From: Agrococcus carbonis
GTDB taxonomy: Bacteria > Actinomycetota > Actinomycetes > Actinomycetales > Microbacteriaceae
DNA: 64,000 nucleotides
Direction: 5' to 3'
NCBI RefSeq assembly: GCF_900104705.1
Contig: NZ_LT629734.1
Coordinates: 1,240,001 to 1,304,000, forward strand
The translations under genes and the position numbers were made by a program. The first letter of the stretch is position 1. The number at the start of each line of letters is the position of its first letter. This document shows positions 33,404 through 41,930 of this stretch, one piece after another. The notes below the pieces were generated by a model. That model was not told the origin of the DNA and searched no databases. It saw only the letters and a program-made list of their open reading frames with translations.

Positions 33404-34306
33404 TCAGTCGGCTCTGCTGACGCTTTCTGCGAACGCGTCGGCGATCGCCCGCTCGATGACCGCGAGGGCCGGATGCGCCTGGGCGCCGGAGCGGGTGAGG
33501 AAGAGGATGCTGCGGTGCTGGTCGGCCGGCAGCTGCGCGCTCGGTGCGAGGCGGCTGCCGGTCTCCCGCACCACGAGGTCCGGCAGGAAGGCGGCCGCGA
33601 CGCCCGCCTCGACCATCCGCAGGTGGAAGAGCACGTCGCTCGACTCGTGCGCGACGTGCGGCTCGAAGCCGAGCTCGCGGCACACCCGCAGGGCCCACTG
33701 GGTCGATGCGCTCGCGCGCGGCTCCATGACCCACGGCAGCGTGCGCAGCCGCTCGAGGTCGGCGTCGGCGTGCGCCGCGGGGAGGTAGCCGCGCACGGCG
33801 TCGCGGCCGAGCACGCTCGCGTGGATGCCGCCCGTCGGCGCGACCTGCGTGCCCGGGTAGGAGTCGGTGACCACGGCATCCACCTGCCGGGAGACGAGCC
33901 GCAGCGCCGCGTCCTCGGGATCGAGCACGCGCACCCGCACGTCGAGCCCGGGGTGCGCGTCGGCGAGCGCCACCAGGGCGGCGGGCAGCACGCCGCGGCC
34001 GATCGACGGGAAGACCGCGAGCGTGACGACGCCGAGCGGCTGGTCGTGCGAGGCGGCGAGCTCGGCCTCGGCGTGCTCGAGGGCGGCGAGGATCGGCTCG
34101 GTGTTGCGCACGAGCTCGAGGCCGGCAGGGGTCAGCTGGGCGCTGCGGCCGACCTTCTCGAGCAGCGGGGTGCCGGCCTCTTTCTCGAGCAGCGAGAGCT
34201 GCTGCGAGATGGCCGAGTGGCTGTACGCGAGCTCGCGGGCCGCGGCGGTGATGCCGCCGTGCAGCCCGACGGCGCGCAGCAGCACGAGGCGGTGGAGGTC
34301 GAGCAC
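33404..34306 (-). CDS. LysR-family transcriptional regulator
   Basis: Protein of 300 residues with an N-terminal winged helix (GGITAAARELAYSHSAISQQLSLLEKEAGTPLLEK, residues 17-51) and a periplasmic-binding-protein-like effector domain. It lies upstream of the aminotransferase operon on the same strand, so it probably controls that operon from the 100-base gap rather than divergently. The GTG start at 34304-34306 follows minus-strand TAGGCT (34313-34318) by six bases and is leaderless. Confidence 0.88.
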   Translation of the reverse strand: MLDLHRLVLLRAVGLHGGITAAARELAYSHSAISQQLSLLEKEAGTPLLEKVGRSAQLTPAGLELVRNTEPILAALEHAEAELAASHDQPLGVVTLAVFPSIGRGVLPAALVALADAHPGLDVRVRVLDPEDAALRLVSRQVDAVVTDSYPGTQVAPTGGIHASVLGRDAVRGYLPAAHADADLERLRTLPWVMEPRASASTQWALRVCRELGFEPHVAHESSDVLFHLRMVEAGVAAAFLPDLVVRETGSRLAPSAQLPADQHRSILFLTRSGAQAHPALAVIERAIADAFAESVSRAD

Positions 34307-34338
34307 GCTCGAAGCCTACGCAGGCTGCGCGCCCTCGC

Positions 34339-34431
34339 TGGTCGAGTAGGCGCCGCAGGCGCCGTATCGAGACCGGTCGCTCGCGCAGCGGACGTCGTCT
34401 CGATACGCCCCTTCGGGGCTACTCGACGACC
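34339..34431. repeat. Two inverted copies of palindromic repeat, dialect B
   Basis: Copies at 34339-34374 (minus orientation, stem GCGCC..GGCGC) and 34397-34431 (plus orientation, stem GCCCC..GGGGC). Both share the GTCTCGATACG..CTACTCGAC frame. The two face each other in the gap between the LysR and GntR genes and end a few bases before the GntR stop codon. Confidence 0.85.
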
Positions 34432-34438
34432 GAGGGCC

Positions 34439-35212
34439 CTAGGGCGCGCGGAAGTACGCCTGCGCGAACGGCCGGTCGAGCAGGTCGAGGTAGATCGGCG
34501 AGCGGTCGAGCCGCTCGAAGTGGGCGCGCATGGCCGCCTCGGCCGCATCCGCGTCGCCGAGGCGCAGCGCCTCGAGGATCGCGCGGTGCGCTTCGAGGTC
34601 CCAGTCCTCGGTCGTGCCGCTGCGCACCGAGGCGGTGCCCGTGAGCAGCGCGACCTTGTTCATGGGCCCGAGCATGAGGACGAGCGCGGGCTGGTGCGTG
34701 GCCCGCAGGATGCCCGCGTGGAACTCGGCGTGCGCGGCGTGCGCGGCCACGTCGTCCGCGGCGGCGATCGCCTCCATGAGCGCCCGCTCGGTGCGCTCGA
34801 GCTCGTCCCAGTCGGCCTGCGCGCCCGAGGCCGCCGCGAGCCGGACGAGCATGATCTCGACCGTCTGCCGCGCATCCATCACCTCGGCCACCGTGAGGCC
34901 GGAGCGCGACAGCAGCGCGACCATCGCCGTCGAGAACGCCTCGTCGCTCGGCTGCGCGACCATCGTGCCGCGGCCCTGCCGCACGCTCAGGAGTCCGCGG
35001 GCGACGAGCGCGCGCACCGCGTCGCGCAGCACCGTGCGGCTGACGCCGAGGATCGCGCACAGCTCTGGCTCGGTCGGGAGGATCGTGCCGGGGGCGAGCT
35101 CGCCGCTGAGGATCTGCTGCTCGAGCACGGCGACGACGCGGTCGCTCTTGAGGGCGCCGATCGCGGCGGCGGCGCTCGACCAGCCGTCGCGCACGGTTGC
35201 GCTCACACTCAT
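34439..35212 (-). CDS. GntR-family (FadR-type) transcriptional regulator
   Basis: Protein of 257 residues. An N-terminal winged helix (LPTEPELCAILGVSRTVLRDAVRALVARGLL, about residues 46-76) is followed by an all-helical FCD effector domain with conserved Asp and His residues (AEFHAGIL near 165). Members respond to organic acids. The ATG follows GGGAGG by five bases. It lies downstream of, and is separated by a hairpin from, the MFS transporter it probably regulates. Confidence 0.87.
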   Translation of the reverse strand: MSVSATVRDGWSSAAAAIGALKSDRVVAVLEQQILSGELAPGTILPTEPELCAILGVSRTVLRDAVRALVARGLLSVRQGRGTMVAQPSDEAFSTAMVALLSRSGLTVAEVMDARQTVEIMLVRLAAASGAQADWDELERTERALMEAIAAADDVAAHAAHAEFHAGILRATHQPALVLMLGPMNKVALLTGTASVRSGTTEDWDLEAHRAILEALRLGDADAAEAAMRAHFERLDRSPIYLDLLDRPFAQAYFRAP

Positions 35213-35245
35213 CTGCACCTCCCGCGCCGCGTCCGATCGTAGCGA

Positions 35246-35281
35246 GGTGCCGCGCCGCGGTGAGACCCACGGCGCGGCACC
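35246..35281 (-). terminator. Hairpin between MFS and GntR genes
   Basis: GGTGCCGCGCCG at 35246-35257 pairs perfectly with CGGCGCGGCACC at 35270-35281 across a 12-base loop. It lies nine bases past the MFS stop codon on the minus strand and would limit read-through into the GntR gene. Confidence 0.6.
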
Positions 35282-35290
35282 CCGTCGGCC

Positions 35291-36631
35291 TCAGGCCGCG
35301 ATCGTCTCGCTCTGGCGCGAGAGCACGCGGCCGGCGATGAGCCCGCCGACGACGCACAGCGCCATGATGATGCCGAGCAGGATCGGGATGACGAGCACCG
35401 CGCTGCCCACTGCGAGCGCGAGCCCAGCGGCGATCGAGGGCACGAAGCCGCCGATGAGGCCGCCGATGTTGTACGAGACGGCGACGCCCGAGTAGCGGTA
35501 GCGCGCCTCGAACAGCTCGGAGAGCATCGTGCCGAGCGGTCCGTAGGGGATGCCGAGGATGCCGATGCCGAGCGCGACCGCGACGATGACGAGCACCTCG
35601 ACGCCCGAGCCCAGCATGAGCGCGATGGGCACGACGAGCACCACGGCGATGCCGCCGCCGAAGACGACGGTCTTCCAGGCGCCCCAGCGGTCGCCGAGCT
35701 TCGCGCCGATGTAGATGCCGATCGCCTCGAGCACCGCGCCGACCATCGTCGCGACGAGCAGCTTCCAGGGCTCCATGCCGAGCTCGCCGGTGCCGAAGTT
35801 CACGGCGTACGTCGTCATGAGGAAGAAGCCGCCCGAGGCGAACAGCACCGTCGCGATGACGATGAGCACCCGGCCGCCCGCGTGGCGGAAGACCTCGATG
35901 AGCGGCAGCTTCGCCTTCGGCTGCTCGGCGCGCTGCGTCTGCACGACGTCGGTGAACACCGGCGACTCCTCGACGCGGAGGCGCATGTAGAGGGCGATCG
36001 CGAGGAAGACGAACGAGAGCAGGAACGGGATGCGCCAGCCCCAGGCCATGAGGTCGTCCTCGGGCAGCAGCGTCACGAGTGCCACGATGCCGGAGGATGC
36101 GAGCGTGCCGGCGGGCGAGCCGTACTGCGGCATCGCGCCGTAGAACGCGCGCTGCTTGGCCGGCGCGTGCTCGACCGCGAGCAGCACGGCACCGCTCCAC
36201 TCGCCGCCGAGCGAGAGGCCCTGGATGAAGCGCAGGGTCGTCAGCAGGATGGGCGCGGCGAAGCCGATCGCGTCGAAGGTCGGCAGGAGGCCGATGATGC
36301 CCGTCGAGAGGCCGATGACGAGCAGGGTCACGACGAGCGTCTTCTTGCGCCCGATCCTGTCGCCCAGGTGGCCGAAGATGATCGCGCCGACGGGACGGGC
36401 GACGAAGCCGATGCCGAAGGTGAGCAGGGCCAGCACCGTGCCGACGGCGGGGTCGAAGCTCGGGAAGAACAGCTCGTCGAACACGAGGGCGGCGAACAGG
36501 CCGTAGATGAAGTAGTCGTACCACTCCATCGCGGTGCCCATGAAGGATGTCGTGGCGACCCTGCGGAGGCGGCGCGTGTCGGCCGCCGCGCGAGGGTCGG
36601 TGTGCTGGGTGGTGGTTGGCGTCGTTGCCAT
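35291..36631 (-). CDS. MFS transporter, metabolite:H+ symporter (MHS) type
   Basis: Protein of 446 residues with twelve membrane helices. The start SFMGTAMEWYDYFIYG is the MHS-family mark, the loop motif GHLGDRIGRKK lies after helix 2 near residue 90, and RFIQGLSLGGEWSGA near 135 is helix 4. Family members take up dicarboxylates, tricarboxylates, betaine or aromatic acids with protons. It is divergent from an amidohydrolase gene, so its substrate may be the product or precursor of that enzyme. Confidence 0.9.
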   Translation of the reverse strand: MATTPTTTQHTDPRAAADTRRLRRVATTSFMGTAMEWYDYFIYGLFAALVFDELFFPSFDPAVGTVLALLTFGIGFVARPVGAIIFGHLGDRIGRKKTLVVTLLVIGLSTGIIGLLPTFDAIGFAAPILLTTLRFIQGLSLGGEWSGAVLLAVEHAPAKQRAFYGAMPQYGSPAGTLASSGIVALVTLLPEDDLMAWGWRIPFLLSFVFLAIALYMRLRVEESPVFTDVVQTQRAEQPKAKLPLIEVFRHAGGRVLIVIATVLFASGGFFLMTTYAVNFGTGELGMEPWKLLVATMVGAVLEAIGIYIGAKLGDRWGAWKTVVFGGGIAVVLVVPIALMLGSGVEVLVIVAVALGIGILGIPYGPLGTMLSELFEARYRYSGVAVSYNIGGLIGGFVPSIAAGLALAVGSAVLVIPILLGIIMALCVVGGLIAGRVLSRQSETIAA

Positions 36632-36692
36632 GGTGTCTCCGTCTGGGAAGGGACCGGCGAGCGGATGCCGTCCGCCCGTCGCATTAGGTGAT

Positions 36693-36703
36693 ACATACTA
36701 TGT
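36693..36703. promoter_or_regulatory. Palindrome ACATACTATGT, candidate GntR operator
   Basis: An 11-base palindrome lies in an AT-rich island between the divergent MFS and amidohydrolase genes. AT-rich short palindromes are usual FadR-type operators, and a GntR gene is adjacent. It overlaps possible -10 boxes on both strands, so binding would repress both. Confidence 0.45.
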
Positions 36704-36770
36704 TTGACGGACGGCTCGATTGCAAGACTCGTGGATGCACCAGGCGGGCCGCGCCACCGAAGGAGCTGTG

Positions 36771-38405
36771 ATGAAGGTCGACCTCATCGTGCGGAACGCC
36801 CGCATCGACACACGGGATGCCTCGCGGCCGCGCGCGAGCGCCCTCGCGGTGCTGCACGGCCGGGTCGTGGCGCTCGACGACGAGGTCGACGGCCTCGAGG
36901 CGCGCGAGACGCTCGACGCGCGCGGCCTCGCGCTGCTCCCGGGATTCAACGACGTGCACACCCACAGCGTCTGGTTCGGCACGACGCTCATGGAGGCCGA
37001 CCTCTCGGCCGTCGCCTCGCTCGACGACATCTACCGCGCGGTCGAGGCGCAGGCGCAGAGGACGGCCCCGGGCGAATGGGTGGTCGCCGCCGGCTACAAC
37101 CCCGTGCTGCTCGACGGCGCCGTGCCCGACCGCGACGCCCTGGACCGCGCGAGCGGGGGCCGTCCCGTGTGGATCAAGCACGCATCCGGCCACTCGGGGC
37201 AGGCGTCGAGCGCCGCGATCGGGCTCGCGGGCGTCGACGCGCGCGCCGGTGAGCCGATGGAGGGCGGGCTCATCGTGCTGGGCGACGACGGACGCCCGAC
37301 GGGCGTGCTCGAGGAGCGCGCCATGGCGCTCGTGCAGGCGATCCTGCTCCCCTACCCGCTCGCCTCGATCGAGCGGGCGCTCGAGCTCGCGACCGCGCAG
37401 TACGCCCGCGAGGGGCTCACGAGCGTGACGGATGCGGGGGTCGCGGCGGGCTGGATCGGGCACGCGCCCGCGGAGCTCGCCGCCTACCAGGCTGCGCGCG
37501 ACGCCGGCCGCCTCCGCACCCGCATGCAGGTGATGCCGGTGATGGATGCGCTCTCCCCGATCCCGGGCCACGACGACGAGCCCGTGCGGCGCGGCTTCGG
37601 CGCCGGCATGCGCACGGGCTGGGGCGACGAGCGGCTGCAGCTCGGGCCCGTGAAGGTCTTCACCGACGGCTCGATCCTCGGCCGCACGGCGCAGATGCGC
37701 GACGAGTACGAGGGCTGCCCCGGCTATCACGGCTACCTGCAGGACGACCCCGACGCGATGCGCGGGCGCATCCTCGAGGCGGCGGCGGCGGGCTGGGCGC
37801 TCGCGCTCCACGCCGTCGGCGACGCCGCGCTCGACTTCGCGCTCGACGCGATCGAGGAGGCGACGCGCCGCCACGGCCGCCCGCCGGTGCCGAACCGCGT
37901 CGAGCACGGCATGGTCGTGCGCCCCGAGCAGCTCGAGCGGCTCGCGGCCCTCGGCATCGCGTGCGTCGTGCAGCCGAGCTTCATCCCCTCGTTCGGCGAG
38001 GGCATCCGCGGACCGGTCGGGCCGCAGCGCGGCGAGTGGTCGATCCGCGCGCGCTCGCAGCTCGACGCGGGCATGCCGCTCGCGTTCTCCTCCGACCGCC
38101 CGGTCGCGGCCGGCGCGCCGCTGCTCGGCATCCAGTCGTTCGTCGAGCGCCGCAGCGAGGAGGGCCGCATCTACGGCGAGCACGAGCGCATCAGCGTCGA
38201 CGAGGCCGTGCACGCCGCCACGGTCGGCTCGGCGCAGGTCACCGGCCAGCAGGCGGTCAAGGGGCGGCTGGCGCCGGGGCAGCTCGCCGACATGGTGCTG
38301 CTCGAGGCGCATCCGGCGGAGGTCGCGACCGCCGACATCAGCGCGATCCCCGTCCGTGCGACCATCGCGGGCGGCACTTTCACGCACCGCGACGACGGCG
38401 TCTGA
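36771..38405 (+). CDS. Amidohydrolase family 3 protein (YtcJ-like)
   Basis: Protein of 544 residues, a metal-dependent hydrolase. The N-terminal metal site is GFNDVHTHSVWFG near residue 60, a carboxylated-Lys-like WIKHASGH lies near 135, further ligands are ALHAVGD near 345 and VEHGMVV near 378, and the late Asp is in AFSSDRPV near 442. The YtcJ subfamily hydrolyses N-formyl or other amide bonds; the substrate is unknown. The ATG follows AAGGAG. It pairs with the SDR downstream and the divergent transporter. Confidence 0.87.
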   Translation: MKVDLIVRNARIDTRDASRPRASALAVLHGRVVALDDEVDGLEARETLDARGLALLPGFNDVHTHSVWFGTTLMEADLSAVASLDDIYRAVEAQAQRTAPGEWVVAAGYNPVLLDGAVPDRDALDRASGGRPVWIKHASGHSGQASSAAIGLAGVDARAGEPMEGGLIVLGDDGRPTGVLEERAMALVQAILLPYPLASIERALELATAQYAREGLTSVTDAGVAAGWIGHAPAELAAYQAARDAGRLRTRMQVMPVMDALSPIPGHDDEPVRRGFGAGMRTGWGDERLQLGPVKVFTDGSILGRTAQMRDEYEGCPGYHGYLQDDPDAMRGRILEAAAAGWALALHAVGDAALDFALDAIEEATRRHGRPPVPNRVEHGMVVRPEQLERLAALGIACVVQPSFIPSFGEGIRGPVGPQRGEWSIRARSQLDAGMPLAFSSDRPVAAGAPLLGIQSFVERRSEEGRIYGEHERISVDEAVHAATVGSAQVTGQQAVKGRLAPGQLADMVLLEAHPAEVATADISAIPVRATIAGGTFTHRDDGV

Positions 38406-38476
38406 CGCGCGCCGCGCATCCGGCACCATCGCATCCGCACCCCGCCACCGCATCCGCCACCGAGAGAGGCAGGCCC

Positions 38477-39229
38477 ATGACCCCCACCGAGACGCAGCGC
38501 GTCGCCCTGGTCACAGGCGGCACCTCAGGCTTCGGCGTCACGATCGCCGCGCGTCTGCGGGCCGATGGCATGCGGGTGGCGGTGACGGGGCGGCACGCGC
38601 CGTCGCCCGAGGTGGCCGAGCAGCTGGGCGATGCGCTCTTCGTCGCGGGCGACCTGACCGAGCCGGGCGTGCCCGACCGCGTCGTGCGCGAGGTGGTGGA
38701 TGCGCTCGGCCGGCTCGACGTGCTCGTCAACAATGCGGGGCGCAGGCACGCGGGCCTCATCGTCGACACCCCGCAGGAGGAGCTCGCCGACGTCTTCGCG
38801 CTCAACGCGATCGCGCCCATGCTCACGACCTCGGCGGCGGCGCGCGCGATGATCCCCACCGGTGGCGGCGCGATCATCACGATGGTGTCGCGCCTCGCGA
38901 CCTCGGGCGTGCCGACGCTCACGGCCTACACGGCCTCGAAGGGCGCGCTCGCGGCCTACACGAAGGGCGCCGCGGTCGAGCTCGCGCCGCACAACATCCG
39001 CGTGAACGCCGTCGCGCCGGGCATGGCGCTCACGCCGCTCATCGAGGACTGGCTCGCCGACCAGCCCGACCCCGACGCGGCGCTCGCCGAGACGCTCGCC
39101 GACATCCCGCTCGGACGGCTCGCGACGCCCGACGACGTCGCGGCGGCCGTCGCCTACCTCGCCTCGCCCGAGGCCGCCTACGTCACGGGGGCCTCGATCG
39201 CGGTCGACGGCGGCTACACCGCCCGCTGA
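38477..39229 (+). CDS. SDR-family oxidoreductase (classical)
   Basis: Protein of 250 residues with all classical SDR motifs: ALVTGGTSGFGVTIA near residue 12, VLVNNAG near 88, a serine in MVSRLA near 138 and the YTASKGAL YxxxK motif near 152. It ends with YVTGASIAVDGGYTA, as in 3-ketoacyl reductase-like SDRs. The substrate is unknown. It lies 71 bases downstream of the amidohydrolase with its own GAGAGG, probably the same operon. A long-armed hairpin ends the unit. Confidence 0.87.
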   Translation: MTPTETQRVALVTGGTSGFGVTIAARLRADGMRVAVTGRHAPSPEVAEQLGDALFVAGDLTEPGVPDRVVREVVDALGRLDVLVNNAGRRHAGLIVDTPQEELADVFALNAIAPMLTTSAAARAMIPTGGGAIITMVSRLATSGVPTLTAYTASKGALAAYTKGAAVELAPHNIRVNAVAPGMALTPLIEDWLADQPDPDAALAETLADIPLGRLATPDDVAAAVAYLASPEAAYVTGASIAVDGGYTAR

Positions 39230-39239
39230 CGCCCTCCGC

Positions 39240-39301
39240 ACTCAACGGCCATGCAGCACCGATGTGCACGTCACGTGCACATCGGTCGCGCATGGCCGTT
39301 G
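39240..39301. terminator. Long-armed hairpin related to the one at 13295
   Basis: Arms of about 30 bases pair with three or four mismatches around a three-base loop. The outer arm CTCAACGGCCATGC is shared exactly with the hairpin at 13295-13359, while the inner arm differs (CCGATGTGCACG). It lies between two convergent genes. Confidence 0.78.
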
Positions 39302-39315
39302 AGAGGGGAGCTCCA

Positions 39316-40008
39316 CTACGCCCGCGCCCGGCGTCGCCGCCGGATCACCAGCTCGGCGACCGCCAGGTTCACGAGCCACGCGGCGGTCATCGCGACCACC
39401 CGCGACGTCTGGTCGTCGGAGCCGTAGATGAGCGAGCCCGGGATCAGGGCGAAGGCCTGCGTGCCGGCGGCGACCCCGAGCGCATACGCGCGCGTCATCC
39501 ACGCCCCGTGCACCGCGTACCGCCGCTGCACGAGTGCCCGCACCGCGAGCGCGAGCGTGACGACCATGAAGCCGCCGAAGATCCAGCGCACGACGAGCAG
39601 CGCCGGCCCGTCGCCGGGCGGCAGGTCGGAGAAGGTCGCCATCCAGAGCGCCGAGAGCGCCACGACGAAGCCCGCCGGGATGAGGACGTAGCCGGCCGCG
39701 CGATGCCAGCTGCGCCGCCCTCGCCGCAGCGCGGGCACGAACTGGAACGCGCCGACGACGCCGAACACGACCCCCGCCACGATGTGCGCGATGACCGGCA
39801 GCGGGAACTCGGTGAAGCGCGCAGCCTCGGGCATGATCGCCGGGCCGCCGCTCAGCTGCGTGAGCCGCAGCGCGCCGGTCGTGATCGGGATGCTCGTGAG
39901 CAGGATGAGCGCGGGCGGCACGAGCCAGATCCAGCGCCCGCCGCCGCCGGGCCCAGCTGTCGCCGCACGCGCCGGAGCTGTCTGTCCAGGGATCCTCGAC
40001 ACCGCCAT
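39316..40008 (-). CDS. DUF2306 membrane protein
   Basis: Protein of 230 residues with about seven helices. The pattern of His/Arg at helix ends (VIAHIVAGVVFGVVGAFQF; SWHRAAGYVLIPAG; RYAVHGAWMTRAYALGV) is the DUF2306 signature, possibly a heme- or quinone-associated membrane protein; function unknown. The ATG follows GGAGG. It is 54 bases downstream of the SulP gene on the same strand, but no functional link is clear. Confidence 0.82.
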   Translation of the reverse strand: MAVSRIPGQTAPARAATAGPGGGGRWIWLVPPALILLTSIPITTGALRLTQLSGGPAIMPEAARFTEFPLPVIAHIVAGVVFGVVGAFQFVPALRRGRRSWHRAAGYVLIPAGFVVALSALWMATFSDLPPGDGPALLVVRWIFGGFMVVTLALAVRALVQRRYAVHGAWMTRAYALGVAAGTQAFALIPGSLIYGSDDQTSRVVAMTAAWLVNLAVAELVIRRRRRARA

Positions 40009-40061
40009 CGCCGCCTCCGCATCAGGTGTACACCGGCGAGCGGCGCCCCGGAAGATCGGCC

Positions 40062-41573
40062 CTACTCGCCCCCGAGCCGCCCCGACATCCGCTCGCGCAT
40101 CGAGGTCGACGCGGCGTTGAGCCCGTGCAGCTCGACACGCTTCCCGAGCCGCGCGTACTTCGTCTCGATCGCGTCGAGCGCCGCGACGGTCGAGGCGTCC
40201 CAGATGTGCGAGCGCGAGAGGTCGATGACGACGTGCTCGGGGTCGGCGGTGTAGGCGAACTGCGTCGTGAGGTCGTTCGACGAGGCGAAGAACAGCTCGC
40301 CCTCGACGGCGTAGTGCACCGCTTCGCCGCCATCCGACTCGCGCACCTCGCGCGTGACCGACTGGAAGTGCGCGACCCGGCGAGCGAAGAGCACCATCGC
40401 GGTCACGGTGCCGACGATCACGCCGATCGCGAGGTTGTGGGTGATGACGACGACCACGACGGTCACGACCATCACGAGCGTCTCCGACACGGGCATCCGC
40501 CCCAGGGTCGAGGGGCGGATGCTGTGCCAGTCGAACGTCGACACGACCACCATGATCATCACGGCCACGAGCGCCGCCATCGGGATGAGCGCGACGACGT
40601 CGCCGAGCACGACCGAGAGCACGAGCACGAACACGCCCGCGAGGAACGTGGAGACGCGCGAGCGGGCGCCCGAGACCTTGACGTTGATCATGGTCTGGCC
40701 GATGACCGCGCAGCCGCCCATGCCGCCGAAGAAGCCCGAGAGCAGGTTGGCGACGCCCTGGCCCCACGACTCGCGCGTCTTGTCCGAGCGGGTGTCGGTG
40801 ATGTCGTCGACGAGCTTCGCCGTCAGCAGCGACTCCATGAGGCCGACGAGCGCCATCGCGAACGCGGTCGGGCCGATGATGCCGAGCGTCTCGAGGGTCA
40901 GCGGCACCTGCGGCACGAAGAGCTGGGGCAGCGCGCGCGGCAGCTCGCCCTGGTCGCCGACGCTCGGCACCGACCAGCCGAAGATCAGCACGGCGCCGGT
41001 GAGCACCACCACCGCGATGAGGGGCGACGGCACGACCTTCTGCAGCCGCGGCAGCAGCACGATGAGCGCGACGCCGACCGCGATGAGCGGGTAGACGAGC
41101 CACGGCACGTCGATCACGTGCGGCAGCTGCGCGAGCAGCACGAGGATCGCGAGCGCGTTGACGAAGCCGACCATGACGCTGCGCGGGATGAAGCGCATGA
41201 GGCGCGCGACGCCCAGCAGCGCGAGCGCGATCTGCAGCACGCCCGCGAGCAGCACGGTCGCGATGAAGTAGTCGAAGCCGTGCTCGCGCATGATCGGCGC
41301 GATCACGAGCGCGACGGCGCCCGTCGCTGCCGAGATCATCGCCGGCCGGCCGCCGGCGAACGCGATCGTCACCGCCATCACGAAGCTCGAGAAGAGCCCG
41401 ACCGCCGGGTCGACGCCGGCGATGATCGAGAACGAGATCGCCTCGGGGATGAGCGCGAGCGCGACGACGAGGCCCGCGAGCGCCTCGCGGGTCAGCAGCC
41501 GCGGGCTGCGCATCACGGAGAGCACGGAGGGGTCGTCGCGGTAGCGCTCGCGCGCGGGTGCCGTGCTGGCCAT
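40062..41573 (-). CDS. SulP-family inorganic anion transporter with STAS domain
   Basis: Protein of 503 residues. About twelve helices with the SulP core (ALIPEAISFSIIAGVDPAVGL near residue 40, GGMGGCAVIGQTMINVKVSG near 285) are followed by a short C-terminal STAS domain (HVVIDLSRSHIWDASTVAALD near 450). Bacterial members move bicarbonate, sulfate or C4-dicarboxylates with sodium or protons. No carbonic anhydrase is adjacent. The ATG follows AGGAG. Confidence 0.88.
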   Translation of the reverse strand: MASTAPARERYRDDPSVLSVMRSPRLLTREALAGLVVALALIPEAISFSIIAGVDPAVGLFSSFVMAVTIAFAGGRPAMISAATGAVALVIAPIMREHGFDYFIATVLLAGVLQIALALLGVARLMRFIPRSVMVGFVNALAILVLLAQLPHVIDVPWLVYPLIAVGVALIVLLPRLQKVVPSPLIAVVVLTGAVLIFGWSVPSVGDQGELPRALPQLFVPQVPLTLETLGIIGPTAFAMALVGLMESLLTAKLVDDITDTRSDKTRESWGQGVANLLSGFFGGMGGCAVIGQTMINVKVSGARSRVSTFLAGVFVLVLSVVLGDVVALIPMAALVAVMIMVVVSTFDWHSIRPSTLGRMPVSETLVMVVTVVVVVITHNLAIGVIVGTVTAMVLFARRVAHFQSVTREVRESDGGEAVHYAVEGELFFASSNDLTTQFAYTADPEHVVIDLSRSHIWDASTVAALDAIETKYARLGKRVELHGLNAASTSMRERMSGRLGGE

Positions 41574-41727
41574 GTCGGCTCCTGGGGTGGCGGATGCGCC
41601 GGGCGCGGCATCCGGGGATGGATCGGGATGCGCGTCCTCACGCGGGCCGCCCAGCCCCTGCGGGCCAGAATGGACGGCGGCCGCGCTGCGGCGGCACCTC
41701 GAGTCTACGCGTGCCCCTCCCCGCACC

Positions 41728-41910
41728 CGCAGGTCGAGGAGCGCGCGGTCATCACCCCGCAGGTCGAGGACCGCGCGGCGCCCCACCCCGCAGGTCGAGG
41801 AGCGCGCGGCGCAGCCGCACGCCTCACGAGAACGGATCCGCCCCGCAGCGCGCGCCCCCACCCCGCAGGTCGAGGAGCGCGCGGCCGGAGGCCGCACGCG
41901 TCACGAGACC
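41728..41910 (-). repeat. Cluster of palindromic repeats, dialect A, full and half copies
   Basis: This fills the 357-base gap between SulP and the GNAT gene. In minus orientation, two half copies (41728-41748, 41758-41778) contain only the GGTCGAGGAGCGCGCGG end. Full copies lie at 41788-41830 and 41863-41910 and end CACGAGA(C). Half copies stop near the centre of the palindrome. No gene is supported here. Confidence 0.82.
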
Positions 41911-41930
41911 GGAACCGCCCAGCAGCGCCC

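Noticed and set aside
30517..33879. Single 1120-codon fusion of aminotransferase and semialdehyde dehydrogenase
   Set aside because: The upstream part is out of frame with the real aminotransferase; the dehydrogenase has its own ATG at 31996-31998 overlapping the aminotransferase stop.
41728..41910. Possible CRISPR array
   Set aside because: The repeats are palindromic, vary in sequence, have irregular spacing and no unique spacers of constant length; no cas gene is present.
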